Positions 43,785 through 54,738 of a DNA stretch of 64,000 nucleotides are shown here, piece after piece; positions within the stretch are counted from its first letter, which is position 1; every line of letters begins with the position of its first letter. The notes below the pieces were generated by a model. The model ran no database searches, was not told the origin of the DNA, and was given only the letters and a program-made list of their open reading frames with translations. Position numbers and translations under genes: made by a program. The stretch is from Pilaira anomala (Eukaryota > Mucoromycota > Mucoromycetes > Mucorales > Mucoraceae), in the NCBI GenBank assembly GCA_025716855.1, contig JAIXMQ010000073.1:62001-126000 (forward strand). Direction: 5' to 3'.

Positions 43785-44405
43785 ATGGTTTGTTGTATAT
43801 TTTGTAATATTGTAAAAAAGGAATCACCAGCAAGAATTATGTAAGTTAAAAAAATAAAATAAAAATAAAAGCTATATCAATTGTTGATAACATATATTTT
43901 ATCATATCAACAAGATATGAAGATGAATTCATAATGGCTTTCTTAGGTATATAACTATTTATAATATTTGAGTGTGTTTTAATTTACTAACAGAGAAAAA
44001 TATAAAGATGCATCCCCACTTTCTAAAGGTTTGAAAAAGAAAAAGCTTATTTATCGGAAATAATAAATATGTATGAATATTATAGGACATACGTTGGTGA
44101 TTCCAAAGCAACATTATGCTACTTTACTAGATATTTCCAACCTGGAACTAACTCAACTCATGACCAAAATCCAATTCATTACAACAAATTTATTAAATGT
44201 TCTAAAAGTAACCGACTTTAATTTACTTCAGAACAATGGTCCTTCTGCTTCTCAAGCGGTTCATCATTTACATTTTCATATTATTCCAAGACCTCCTGGT
44301 TCTCTTAGTTGGCTTCATAATAATGCTGTCAAACGTATAAATATATCAGATGCTTTACAAGATGAATTATGTCTTCAAATCAATCAAAATTACAGTAGTA
44401 AATAA
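43785..44405 (+). CDS. HIT-family nucleotide hydrolase (HINT/Hnt1-like)
   Basis: Four exons: 43785-43840, 43915-43946, 44008-44028 (a 21-nt micro-exon) and 44086-44405; phases agree; 142 aa. Starts MVCCIFCNIVKKESPARI with the CIFC..I signature; the joined middle reads YEDEFIMAFLDASPLSKGHTLVIPK, typical of the family. The catalytic histidine triad is HHLHFHIIPR near residues 95-104. HINT proteins hydrolyse AMP-phosphoramidates such as AMP-lysine. Without the micro-exon the conserved S-K-G-H-T-L-V-I-P-K block cannot be formed. It converges with the four-TM gene, whose stop is only 14 bp away. Confidence 0.9.
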
Positions 44406-44419
44406 TTATTTATTTTTAT

Positions 44420-45142
44420 TTAATATACAGTCGACATATGGAATCGTGATTCTTCAAAGTCTTTAATTTGTTGATCATGAAGTCGATGATGACGTGCTCC
44501 ACTCTTTAATCGGTTTGCATATGCATTGACTACAGAAGCAAAATAAAGCTATGTAATATAGATATGAGTAAAACTATAAATAAACCATATATTTATATAT
44601 ATATATATATTTACCTGTAATAATTGAATTGCAAAAATAATTGCACCCCAAAGAATAATCATCAACTTGATTGATGATTCACACTCTTGAGGTGAAGTAG
44701 CAAAAGAATTTAAAGTATCTGGATACTTTACAGGTGTATAATAACTACCAGTAGAGACAGTGGTAGGAGTAAGTCCTAATTGAGAATTTCCTAATCCAAC
44801 TAACCCAGATCGAATACAAGTGTTCAACATATTTTGACGATACACTGCCATCAAGACGAGTGAAATAAGGTATTTTGTAAAGGATAATAAACAACATGTC
44901 CACACTGCCCAACTAAATAATTTAGCGGATTTTCTTTGTGCCTATCATAAATATTTTTAATTTAGAAGAAGATACTTGTTGACTGAAATAGGTAATTGAA
45001 TAATTTACAAATAGTGAGCCAATGATACCAAATAATCCAGCAAAACAGACAAAAATAGTGAATATCAAGTTGATATAATACCATGCTTTAGCTGTTTGAC
45101 TTGAATATATAATAATTGCTAGATGGATACAAAAATAGAGTG

Positions 45143-45175
<33 letters not shown>

Positions 45176-45392
45176 CGTAAAGTAAACAAACCATTGATTC
45201 CTAGGAAACCTGTAACTGCGTCAATCAAATAAACTACCTTTTTCAAGTTAAATAAATAAATAAAAAGTAAGTAAAATTTTTCTCTGTCTTCTTTTTCATC
45301 AATGGATATTTTACAAAAAACCAGAGGGCGATAATAAATGCTCCTAAACGAAGTGGTATAAAGCAGCAACACTTTTCTAAAGCTAAACCCAT
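44420..45392 (-). CDS. Four-transmembrane protein with N-terminal cysteine cluster
   Basis: Five exons: 45315-45392, 45192-45237, 45009-45118, 44615-44941 and 44420-44548; phases agree; 229 aa. Begins MGLALEKCCCFIPLRLG, followed by a hydrophobic span (AFIIALWFFVVYLI), a second near residues 55-75 (INLIFTIFVCFAGLFGIIGSLF), a third (WAVWTCCLLSFTKYLISLVLM), a loop with two cysteines, and a fourth (LMIILWGAIIFAIQLL), then a polar C-terminal tail. The layout is tetraspan-like. The Cys triplet is a candidate palmitoylation site. I do not recognise a named family. It is divergent from the endosulfine gene (342 bp). Confidence 0.75.
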
Positions 45393-45734
45393 CTTTTATT
45401 TAAAAAAAAAGAGAGACGTAAAAAAAAAAAAAGAAGGGAGTAATTAATAGTCTGGAAAAGCTAAATTTATACCCTCGGCGTAGATTCAATATTATGTGTA
45501 GTGTATAAAGCCAAGACAGAGAGAGAGAGAGAGGGAGAGAGGAGGTGGAGAGAGCCGAGAGCGATAGGAAAGTGTGAGTGAGAAAAGAACAAAAAACAAC
45601 TCGGGTACGTCACCTTTATTTATTATTTTCTTCAAAAAAAAAAAAAACGCCCTTTGAACCATTTTTTTTTTTCTTTTTTCTTTTTTTCTCACCTTTGTTA
45701 ATTATAAAGAAACCATTAAGGCAGTTTTGATAGA
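45393..45734. promoter_or_regulatory. Divergent promoter with (GA)n, four-TM/endosulfine genes
   Basis: Short intergenic region with a GAGA-rich tract at about 45518-45555 and poly-T before the endosulfine start. No other gene seen. Confidence 0.4.
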
Positions 45735-46182
45735 ATGAATCCAGCACAAAAGAACAAAGTTGATATTAGTGTAAGTACATTTAAAAATAGTTTCGAGTAT
45801 ATATATATATATATATAAAAACACAATCCAACTTATTTCACACACAGCAATTAAGTGAAGAAGAACAAAAGTTATTCCGCATGTATGGTAAGCTTCCTGA
45901 TCGCAAAGATCTTTTAGGTCATAAACTCAAGGTAAAAAAAAAGAAACGAATAGAAACCAAAAAAGCGACCAACTAAAAATCTCGGTTTTTTTTTTGTAGG
46001 AACGTAAATACTTTGATTCTGGCGATTATGCACTTTCAAAAGCTGGTAAAGAACCATTAGCAATAGGCTCTGAACATCCTTCACCTGATACCATTCCTCA
46101 TTCCAATCCTGTTTCTTTACCTGGTTCTAGTCCTGTTAAAGAAAGTCCTTTGGTTACAGAAACTGCAAACGAAACTAAATAA
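45735..46182 (+). CDS. Endosulfine/ARPP-19 family PP2A inhibitor (Igo1-like)
   Basis: Three exons: 45735-45770, 45848-45931 and 46000-46182; phases agree; 100 aa. Family core: YGKLPDRKDLLGHKLKERK followed by FDSGDYALSKAG, the invariant endosulfine motif. Ser47 of FDSGDY is the site phosphorylated by Greatwall/Rim15, which turns the protein into an inhibitor of PP2A-B55. In yeast Igo1/2 this controls entry into quiescence and mitosis under nutrient limitation. The C-terminal third is Pro/Ser-rich and variable. Function here is by family. Confidence 0.95.
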
Positions 46183-46207
46183 ATAAAAAAAAAAAAAATA
46201 GGCTATG

Positions 46208-46246
<39 letters not shown>

Positions 46247-46268
46247 CAGTATTTATAAATTTTTTTAT

Positions 46269-47117
46269 TTAAATAAATTGTCCTGCCCAATTTTCAACTT
46301 GATATTGAAAAGGGTATTTACCGAAATTCATTCCAATCAAAGCAGGTCCATCCACTCCAACACTTGCAAAGTAATAATGACGTCCAAGTCCAGAAAAGGC
46401 GTACCCAATTAAACTACCATTCTTTGTATAAAACACATTTCCCGTTTCTGGACAATACCCACATCCAACCGTATCCCCTACTGTCCAACTAGGACCAAAA
46501 GGTTGTCCACCTGTAGCATCATCACAAAACTTGTGTCCGTCATCACTATGGTAACCAACAGAGTACTTATTCCATCCTGGCATACGAAAGATAGGATAAG
46601 GTCGTGTACATAACCCAATTGCCATCACGGCTTCAGGACTCGCTTGTTTCACCGTGATTTCAAAATAATGTTGGGTTTGATCTGGACGATACTGAGTATT
46701 TGAATTATACTCGGATATCGTCAAGAAGGGATGAGAGGCATGTGCTGTAGCATCAAAATCAATTAAACCTGTACTAGCGGGATGATACTGAGGCCAGAAT
46801 TGAACGGTATCTTGTTGAGCAAGAACAAAGGCTGGATCTCCTTTTGGATGCTTAAAGAGTTGATTATTTTGTACGCTTGTATCGATTTGTAATGAATTCA
46901 ATAAACCTCTTTGAGAGACTTCCTGTGCTTGCATAACCGGGAAAGCGTCCAATTGAGAAGAAAAAGCTTGAATGAACATCTCGCCCTTTTCAAAGGAATC
47001 GTATGAGGCGTCAAGGTATTTACCAAATTGATAGACTTGTACGTCAGGTTGAATAGTGGATTGAAATGCATGGTCATAACTAGGTGGTTCTTGTTCAAAG
47101 TCGTTATTATTTTTCAT
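46269..47117 (-). CDS. SPRY-domain protein with N-terminal PPxY motif
   Basis: Single exon, 282 aa. A PPSY motif sits at residues 11-14 (EQEPPSYDHAF). The SPRY domain covers roughly residues 120-280: HYFEITVKQASPEAVMAIGL, GWNKYSVGYHSDDGHKF, GDTVGCGYCPETGNVFYTKNG and ASVGVDGPALIGMNFG. The combination of SPRY and PPxY is found in yeast Ssh4 and Ear1, membrane-anchored adaptors that bring Rsp5 to endosomal cargo. Here no membrane segment is seen, so it could be a soluble relative. Role as an Rsp5 adaptor is inference. It converges with the endosulfine gene, from which a long poly-T tract (about 46210-46243) separates it. Confidence 0.85.
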   Translation of the reverse strand: MKNNNDFEQEPPSYDHAFQSTIQPDVQVYQFGKYLDASYDSFEKGEMFIQAFSSQLDAFPVMQAQEVSQRGLLNSLQIDTSVQNNQLFKHPKGDPAFVLAQQDTVQFWPQYHPASTGLIDFDATAHASHPFLTISEYNSNTQYRPDQTQHYFEITVKQASPEAVMAIGLCTRPYPIFRMPGWNKYSVGYHSDDGHKFCDDATGGQPFGPSWTVGDTVGCGYCPETGNVFYTKNGSLIGYAFSGLGRHYYFASVGVDGPALIGMNFGKYPFQYQVENWAGQFI

Positions 47118-47443
47118 GATAAATCGTAATATATAAAAATATTAAGTTGCTAAGCAAGAAAAAAAAAAAAAAAAAAGAAAAAATGGAAGCATTGGAGTTT
47201 TTATTTATTTTTTAATTCCCAAAACAGGAACAAAAAAGATATTTTTATATAAGTTTTTTCTTCTACAAGTGGTATTATGAAATTGTTTTTTTTTTAAAAA
47301 AAAAAAAGAGAGAGAGAGAAAGAAAGAAAGTATGTAATAGATAAAGTGTAGATATATAAATAAAAAAAAAAGAAAGAAAGAAAGAAATAAAGAGAGAGAG
47401 AGAGAGAGAGAGGAATAATAATACAAATATAAAAAGAAAAAAA
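47118..47443. other. Spacer with GA/GAAA microsatellites
   Basis: (GAGA)n and (GAAA)n runs at about 47308-47330 and 47371-47412 plus poly-A. No gene; minus-strand frames are Phe/Ser/Leu shadows of these runs. Confidence 0.5.
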
Positions 47444-48784
47444 TTAATATTTAGGATGCTCAAAGACTGCACTCTTTGGAATATCGGCTAAACTTTTAAC
47501 TCTAGTAAATCGACCAGCATGTTTAACAGAGGTACCATCTTCTTCCAACTGCCTTTGTAATAAAGCTTCACCCAACTTTCTTCTCTTGAGTTCTTCTACT
47601 TCAGGTTCATCAATCACCGTATTCCAATCACTTGTGGATCGACCTAAAGTACTTCTAAATGAATCCGCCATAAATACTCCTTCAGATGAAGCAAATTTAT
47701 TGTTATTGTTATCATAAGCTAATGTACCAATACTTGAAGCATTTTCTCCTGTACTGCCGGTTGTCATGGGTACACTATCGGTTGATCGAAATGCTGTTAC
47801 TTTTGTTTGTGAATTAATCGATCCACTGTATTCTTTATGATATCCACCACCACCACCACCACTACCAGTAGTAGTAGTAGTAGTAGTAGTAACACCTCCA
47901 CTACGTGAGATCGGGTCAAGTTTATTAGTACGTTTGTTACGACGAGAGATAATGATAGCCCAAATTAATGCAATCACTGCACAAATAAATGCTATAACAG
48001 CAATCACAATGACTGCAATAGCCCATCCGGGTAATATAGATGAATCTAATCCATGATGCTGACTATTATTATTCGTATTTTCGCTCGCAGTGCTGATCTT
48101 TTCATTGCTATTATTGTTGGTATCTGTATTACTACTTGTACTGTCTGGACTTGATAATGTAGAAATATCAGTTGTAAGAGCAAATTCTGATTTAAAAAAT
48201 ATATTAATATAAAAAAATTTATATATATATATATAAAAACTTACGAGTGACGGTAAAGTTATAAGGTCTAGGAAACATACTGATTGGACTTGATATTTCA
48301 GCATACGGACTTAAAGTGGAAGGTAAATAAAATGCAGAAATAGACAAGTTTTGTGGTAATGAATTATCGGGTAATGATTCTAGGAACCAACTATCGTCTA
48401 CAATGACTTGTATTCCACCATAAGTTCGATCAAGGTCAGTGAAATTTTTCACGCTCACGTATTCGAACTTTACAATATAATATAAATAAAGACTGATTTT
48501 TTCCTGTATTGTTGTTGAACATAAAAAAAGTTTAATCATTATTAGATAATTGTTATTATTATTAAACTTACATAACCAACATAGTAAGGATTACTACAAA
48601 AAAAAAATATATATATCTGTGTGAATATATATATATATATAAAAGATAATGAAAATTTCATACTTTCTATTCCAAATAAAAGCGTGTGAGGTTCCATTCA
48701 CCCAAACAGCATCAGATTCTGGTAAGCAGGAAGCGTATTGGTTGCCTCTTCCTGCACATTCATTTGCTAGATCTGAAATTTCTT
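47444..48784 (-). CDS. Single-pass membrane protein with extracytoplasmic domain, 5' end unresolved
   Basis: Exons: 48664-48784, 48572-48593 (22 nt), 48245-48503 and 47444-48186; phases agree. The protein has a Cys-containing extracytoplasmic region (NECAGRGNQYAASCLPE, NPYYVGY, NFTD and NFTV glycosylation sites), then a Ser/Asn-rich stalk. One strong membrane span follows (WAIAVIVIAVIAFICAVIALIWAIII), then a basic stop-transfer RRNKR and a long cytosolic tail ending EHPKY. The tail includes Thr and Gly runs. A 10-nt exon ATGCAAAGTG at 48863-48872 with a GTATGT donor fits the phase but gives no signal peptide, so the true first exon may lie further upstream. Resembles fungal single-TM Golgi/plasma-membrane proteins; family not certain. 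Confidence 0.7.
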
Positions 48785-49047
48785 CTTTTTTTTTTTTTTT
48801 TTTTTTTTTTATTTTATTATTTCGTTTTTTTTTTTTTTTTTTTTTTTTTTTTTGTCACATACCACTTTGCATATGTTTATTTAGGCAACAAGAAAAAATT
48901 AAAAGAAAGAAAAGAGAGAGAGAGAAAAAAAAAAGGATACAATAAATTTAAACTTGGAAATATATTTAGAAAAAAAAAAAAAAAAAAAAAAAAAAAGTAT
49001 AAAAATAGACTTTATATTTTTTACTCTTTTCAGTAACGACGATTTAT

Positions 49048-49082
<35 letters not shown>

Positions 49083-49539
49083 CTTTTTATTATTATATGA
49101 TAGAAAAAGAGAGAAGAAAAAAAGGTAATAAAATAGGAGAAGAGTAATAGAAGAAGAAAAGAAGAAGAAGAAAAAAAAGGATTATATAGAAAAATAATAT
49201 ATATAAAAAAAATGATGCCCGGGAGCCAAAAAGTAATGGGTAAGGGGATAATAAGAAAAGGGGAGAGAGAGAGAGATTAGAGAGAGAGAGCCCACACATT
49301 TCATCGTGGTAATACAAGAAAAATGGTTTTTTTTTTTTATCATTCCGATTTGAATCTCCCTTTTTGTTGTTGCTTTTTTGTCAGATTCAATCATTAAATA
49401 ACTTTAATATTTACAAACAAACACACAGTTACAACTTTTTGAAATTAAAAACAAACACGATCATAGTTTGTTTAAAATTCTATATTTGATGAAATACAAA
49501 CACACACACACAGTATCGGTCCCGTACCTTTTTTTCTCT

Positions 49540-49571
<32 letters not shown>

Positions 49572-50295
49572 GGAACGACTGAACCGATTTAATTATATGT
49601 GTCCACTACGAAAACGGAATTTTACCATTGTTGCTCAAAATGTCAGTTTTTTTTTTTTTTTTTTCTATCTGTCTCTATAGCAACCAATACTATTATATAA
49701 CAACACTACATATTAGAAATACGAGTTACTTTTATAACATATAGATCAAAAAGTCTTTATTTTCAATCAGCATGCTCAATATACTTTTTCACAAGAAACA
49801 CTTCTTTAAAAAACCTTTCAAAAAGATATATTAAATACTTACTTTTTTATATTCCCGCTCTTATTCTGTAAGAGTATAACTACAAAATTCTGTTAACGAT
49901 AACATAGGTATCTTGGCAATCTTTTCATTTTACGTGTTCTTGAATACCGCTTTTCATTTCCGACCACAAACTTTTTTTTAGATATGCATCTGGGCCCCCC
50001 TTCCTCTCTCGTTTTAATAACAGGTTTCACTCTCTGAAATATCCCATATTTCTTAAAATACGTCATATTCTATTGCTCACCAAATACAGACAAATAAAAA
50101 GAAACAACATGTGTTGAATTATATATTATACAGATTATCTTATTTTAGTCATTTTAACCATTTACAGCAAAAGTAAATGCTATTGAAAACTGAATAAGGC
50201 TCGACTTCTTTTTTTTTATAACCAAACGAAATGAATAATACGATGCTTTCTGTACACGCAAGCTCGCTTATTTTTAATTTGGCATTTTTAATATT
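48785..50295. other. Low-complexity upstream region
   Basis: Very long poly-T and poly-A tracts (48785-48812, 48825-48853, 48970-48996, 49051-49079), GA/CT microsatellites (49262-49290, 49543-49571) and AT-rich DNA. It probably contains the promoter, and perhaps a missing first exon, of the single-pass membrane protein gene. No other gene seen. Confidence 0.5.
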
Positions 50296-50550
50296 GGATG
50301 ACTTTCTAAACTCGAAATAAAATAGATTTTATTAGGGTATCACAAATGAAAATTCAGCTTCAGTTATTTTTTATTTTTTATTTTATTGAGGGGGTCGAGG
50401 GGGGTCAATAGATTTGGCAGGGAAAATCGTTAAATTTAACGTTTATTTTATAGTTTATTTTTTGAATTGCGCTTTAATATTTTTGCATTTCAGATTAAAA
50501 ATCCGGTTTATTGGCCATTTTTATTTTATTTCGAGTTTAGAAAGTCATCC
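50296..50550. mobile_element. MITE-like element with 29-bp perfect terminal inverted repeats
   Basis: The left end GGATGACTTTCTAAACTCGA... (50296-50324) is matched exactly by the inverted right end at 50522-50550. The 255-bp element has no coding capacity; its interior is AT-rich with a G-rich patch (50391-50407). ATT flanks both ends (50293-50295 and 50551-50553), a possible 3-bp target duplication. Confidence 0.65.
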
Positions 50551-52320
50551 ATTGTTTTTTAAATGAATTTAAATAATGGCTCGAATTTATTGAAGAGAGC
50601 ACATTTACTTCTTCAACGAAGCACATTTCTAATGAAGACTGTATCAACGGTGAAGGAAGAAAGTTTCTCTGTGCCCCCCCCCCTTTTTTTTTGCAGCATT
50701 TGATCTGCCTTTTCTCTTTCTATAGACATCAAGTTGTATAAGTAAAGCCGTGTCTGGAAGAACTATACTTGGTAGATATTTCAAAGAAAAGGTATAGTTA
50801 TGAGTCTTAAAATGTTTTCTCGCGATCATTGATTTGGGATTTAAAAAAAAAAAGCAAGGTGTCAGTTATTAGAAAAACAAATCCCCATGTAGGCTCCAAA
50901 GGGGGGATCCCTTCTTCGCCTACAAAAAAAAACAGCTTTCAACAGCTTCTTTAAAAACCAATGAAGCTGAGATGTCAACCAGAAAATAAAAACTGCCCCA
51001 TTTTAGATTTACAAAAACCGCCTTTTGGGAAAATAAAAGCTGCCCCCTTTTGGAATTTGCCCTTTTAAGTTTTTTTTTTTCATCCCCCCCCCCTTTTTTA
51101 TTTTTTTAAAAAAAAAAACTGGCTTTTATTGTACAGTAATAATAACTGCCCTGAAGAAAAGAGATAAAAAAAACAAAACAAAAAGAAAGATTATGCAGTA
51201 TCAAGTACAGAATTTTTCATTTTAATATAACGCTTATTTATTAGACATTCTAGAACAATTGGTCTAAAAAAAATAATAATTCTATAGTGTATCTGTGAAA
51301 CAACAAAAGGGCACCCTACTGTATCTCATGATTGCACGTACCAGCATTGTATAAATTCAAAAAAAGACATATGATTGATCACAAAATGAATGATATACCT
51401 TTTTTTTTAAAAAAAAATCCTTTTTTATAACCTCTTAGTGAAAAATCACAAGAGACTTCAAAGTATATTATTTGTAGCTCAAAGAAGAGTTATCGCGCTT
51501 AAAAACAAATTAAACATGAGAAGAAAGTTCTAGTGCATCTATTTTATATGTAAACTATGGCACATACTTCCCTTTTTTTTTCAGCACATCAATTGGCATT
51601 ATTATTTTTTTGTTAAAGACTAAAGCAGGTACTTGACATTTAATTATTTGAAATATATAGGAAGAGCAGACGGTTATGTACTATATGAGAGTGTGCTCAT
51701 GAGAACAGCATATGTTCCTTAATTATTTATAGCTATCATGTTAATTCGTACAGCTGATACCTACTACAGCTAGGGATTATCTAGCTGTATATAAGTTTGG
51801 GAATAGTTAACTAATAGGTGTGAAAGGCATTTAAAAAAACAAAAAGGGAATGAATACAATTTAGTCTTGTCGTTTTACATTATTTATTTCTAACCAAACT
51901 TCAAATATGATAGATGATAATTGAATGAAAGTTCTATACTGGATCTCCTACCTCATTTTCATATTTTAACAGTTTAATAACAATTGTTAGTTAAGTTATA
52001 GGAACCAAGGGTGAGTTAACTAAGATGATTGATGAAGAGTTTTATGCTAGCATCTATCGAAAAAACAAAGCTAAGCTATGCTCTACTGTACTTCCCTGAA
52101 TAAATAATTAGAAATGCTTGGAAAATTATTTGCTTGCTTTTGGAAAAACAGTAGACACTTGTGGAAAGCTATAGTTAATGAAATCTAACTAAATTCAAAA
52201 AGAAATTTGTTACACCTAAATAATTTAATGTGACACATGTCAATTTTTGTGCTATTACAAAGGCTCTTTTCTTCAAGGGTACATATATAAAAGCCTTTCC
52301 TAGTATTAATATGGAAGAAA
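50551..52320. other. Gene desert, AT-rich
   Basis: No supported gene. Contains short related phrases AAATAAAA[AG]CTGCCCC near 50983 and 51033, C-runs (50676-50684, 51085-51094), and a small perfect hairpin ACAGCTAG/CTAGCTGT at 51766-51788. Confidence 0.45.
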
Positions 52321-52329
52321 TTTATAATA

Positions 52330-52470
52330 AGTACTGTATTTTCGCTATCAATTGCTCACTTTTTGGAAAAGCTCGGTCACTTCTTCGAGCCTCAATTTGA
52401 CCGCTTTTTTGAGCCTCAATTGGTCACTTTTTTGAGTTTCAATTGGCTGCTTTTAAGAACTTTAATTGGT
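52330..52470. repeat. Degenerate tandem repeat, about 27-bp units
   Basis: Four or five imperfect units of the type TTGAGCCTCAATTGGTCACT ... TTTTT. They lie just after the minus-strand transposase-like remnant and may once have coded a repetitive Lys/Leu/Gln tail of it. Confidence 0.5.
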
Positions 52471-52502
52471 CACTCAAAACATTCACGTTGGGCATTGAGT
52501 CT

Positions 52503-52739
52503 CTAAAATATGTATGGAGTACTTGCTTTCTTGACAAACTTTTTCCCGAATTTGGTATTGGCGAATTTTCCAACTACAAAGACAAGTACTATCGGCAACA
52601 ACACTTCATAGCGATCATAGACATTGGCGCAATAGTTGATTAGCCTCAACATAAATTGCTGATCAACTAGATTTTGGACTTCGATTAAGATAGGTGGTAG
52701 GCCAATCGTTACTCCATTCCTTGGTGTCTGCATTTTCAC
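52503..52739 (-). pseudogene. Remnant of a PD-(D/E)XK nuclease family transposase-like gene
   Basis: 78-codon open stretch containing GLPPILIEVQNLVDQQFM, LRLINYCANVYDRYEV and LLPIVLVFVVGKF. The PPILIEVQ strand with an E-x-Q active-site pattern, a VDQ-x-FM helix and a following LPIVLVF strand resemble the core of Rpn/PD-(D/E)XK transposase-like proteins abundant in Mucoromycota genomes (from memory of the family). Only the core is present, without an N-terminal half or an intact frame, so it is a decayed copy. Confidence 0.45.
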
Positions 52740-54133
52740 GGGTTATTGGGAAAAAATGAGTGAATTTTTGGAGAAATTAAACGCAGTTATTGAGAAAAAA
52801 ATAACTGGTATTTTTAGGAAAAGTTTAGTATTATTTTTGGGAATTTTATTTTATTAATTAGATTGATTATCAAAGTTTTTTTTTCCATAGCTAAACAGCG
52901 TTCAAAAAATGAAACAGAATGTCTAATCCAACCTTGACAAGAGTCACTTCTGAGCATGCTTTTAAAATTCTAGGAGTTAATTTGTCCCCGCTGTCAAAGG
53001 CTTCTCTCTTCACGCCAATAATGTAGGTGTAAGTACTAAAATGTTGTGACTTAAACTTGCCACTGAGAAATCACCAAGATTTAAACTTAAAAAAGATGTA
53101 TTTTATTATAAATATGGTCCAACTAGTTAGAATTGAGTCAGCTTAAAAGATACATAGAAAAATAGATAATAAATTTACCAATAAAGGTTGGGCACCAATA
53201 CTTAAAATAATAATAAAATAAAAAGGATACTTCCTCTTACACTTTACGATTAGTTATGGCATACTATTTAACAATGTTCTGTCGTTTAGAGAAGAGTTGC
53301 AGCTCATATCTCGATTGAGATATTTAGACAGAACAGACGTTTGTGGGTTTAATCATGCATGGATCCAAAAAGCAGTCAGTAACCGTAACTGTGGACAATA
53401 TGGTTTAAATGGGAAAAGACTTAGGGTATTTTTATTATAAAATAAAACCGAAAGAACTCTTCTAAACTAAAATAGTAATCGTCTTAATATATCCTGAATA
53501 TCCTGATGATTGTGTTTGAAAAGGACCATCTTTCGATGGGTTTAAATGAATCTATACCCAACTCTTCTGTTTTCGAATATAAACGTCCTACTCCTTCGAA
53601 TTGACCGTATATAATCTTGATCGTATCTACCCGATTGGATAACAACCTATGTCCCTGTTTAATGGTACCTTATAATTTATTTATACGGTTATCCGGATTC
53701 CGTTGTTACAGATTTAATTGGTAAATGCACATACTTTTAAATTGACAAGAGCTATTTTTTTTTATCATAGCTACAACCTGATCAATCTTTTTATTTTTAG
53801 ATTGATATTATGTTTTCCTAGTTTCGAGATTCAATTGACAGCTGTTGGTACAATGTTTATTTTTTGTTTAGAGGTTTTTTTAATAATATTATTTAGTACA
53901 TATGTTAGCTATATTTTTATGTGAATGAGTAAATCAATCAATATTTATGGTACTACAATAAGTTCACTTACTACAATAAGGTCACTTGTTTCATCGAAAT
54001 AAAATTGACAGAAACAATGAATGGTTATAAATTGATTCTAAAGGAAAAAGAAGTGATGCCAGCTTTATTTTTGCATGTACGAGATGAATGTAAGGAATTC
54101 ATGTTTTTTAATATGTGGGAGACTTGGAATTAG
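52740..54133. other. Gene desert up to the second duplication copy
   Basis: No gene established. A minus-strand open stretch of 62 codons at 53484-53669 begins directly after an AG and has no ATG; it may be another coding remnant. The region ends in the poly-T that forms the copy 2 boundary. Confidence 0.4.
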
Positions 54134-54738
54134 TTTTTTTTTTTTTTTTTTTTGTTAGAAGAGGTATGTATTGGTGATTCTACATTAATTTAAGATGGAT
54201 ATGTAGTGTAGAGAGTTTGTCTATATGTTTAAGTATTTTCAAAACGGACGATTGTAGCAACGACTTGACCAGGATTGAAAGGTATAAACCACCAACTATG
54301 TCTGTGTAAGGATAGAGCCAAATATGAATTGAGAAGTAATTTTGATATGATGAAGGCCTTGAGTTGGGAACTAAAAAGTATACAAGCTTGCAAGTACTTT
54401 ATCTTGGGCGAGTAAATGAAGAGAGATGTGTAAAAGATGCTTTCCGGATTAGTCAGAGCAGTTATAGTAGTTTTGATTTTTTGATTTCTTGTTTTCTTGT
54501 TTTCTTTCTTTCTTTCTTTTCTTTTTTTTTTTTTTTTATTTTATTTTTGTTTTTCTGGTTTTTTTTTTTTTTTTTTTTTTTTTGTTTTGTTTTGTTTTGT
54601 TTCTGTTAAGAGCAATGATTATTTCAAGACATATATATAGGAGTAGTAGTCAAGACCATGTTGCCAGATTAAAGAGAAAGAGATTACATATCAAATAATA
54701 ACCATCACAGTCAACAAAAGAGACGTTTGTCGGATACA

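Noticed and set aside
48649..49036. Plus-strand frames of 98 and 116 codons with long poly-Phe and poly-Lys
   Set aside because: They translate homopolymer tracts and oppose an exon of the minus-strand membrane protein.
51766..51788. Perfect 8-bp-stem hairpin ACAGCTAG/CTAGCTGT
   Set aside because: Isolated, AT-rich surroundings, no repeat elsewhere in the window; likely chance.
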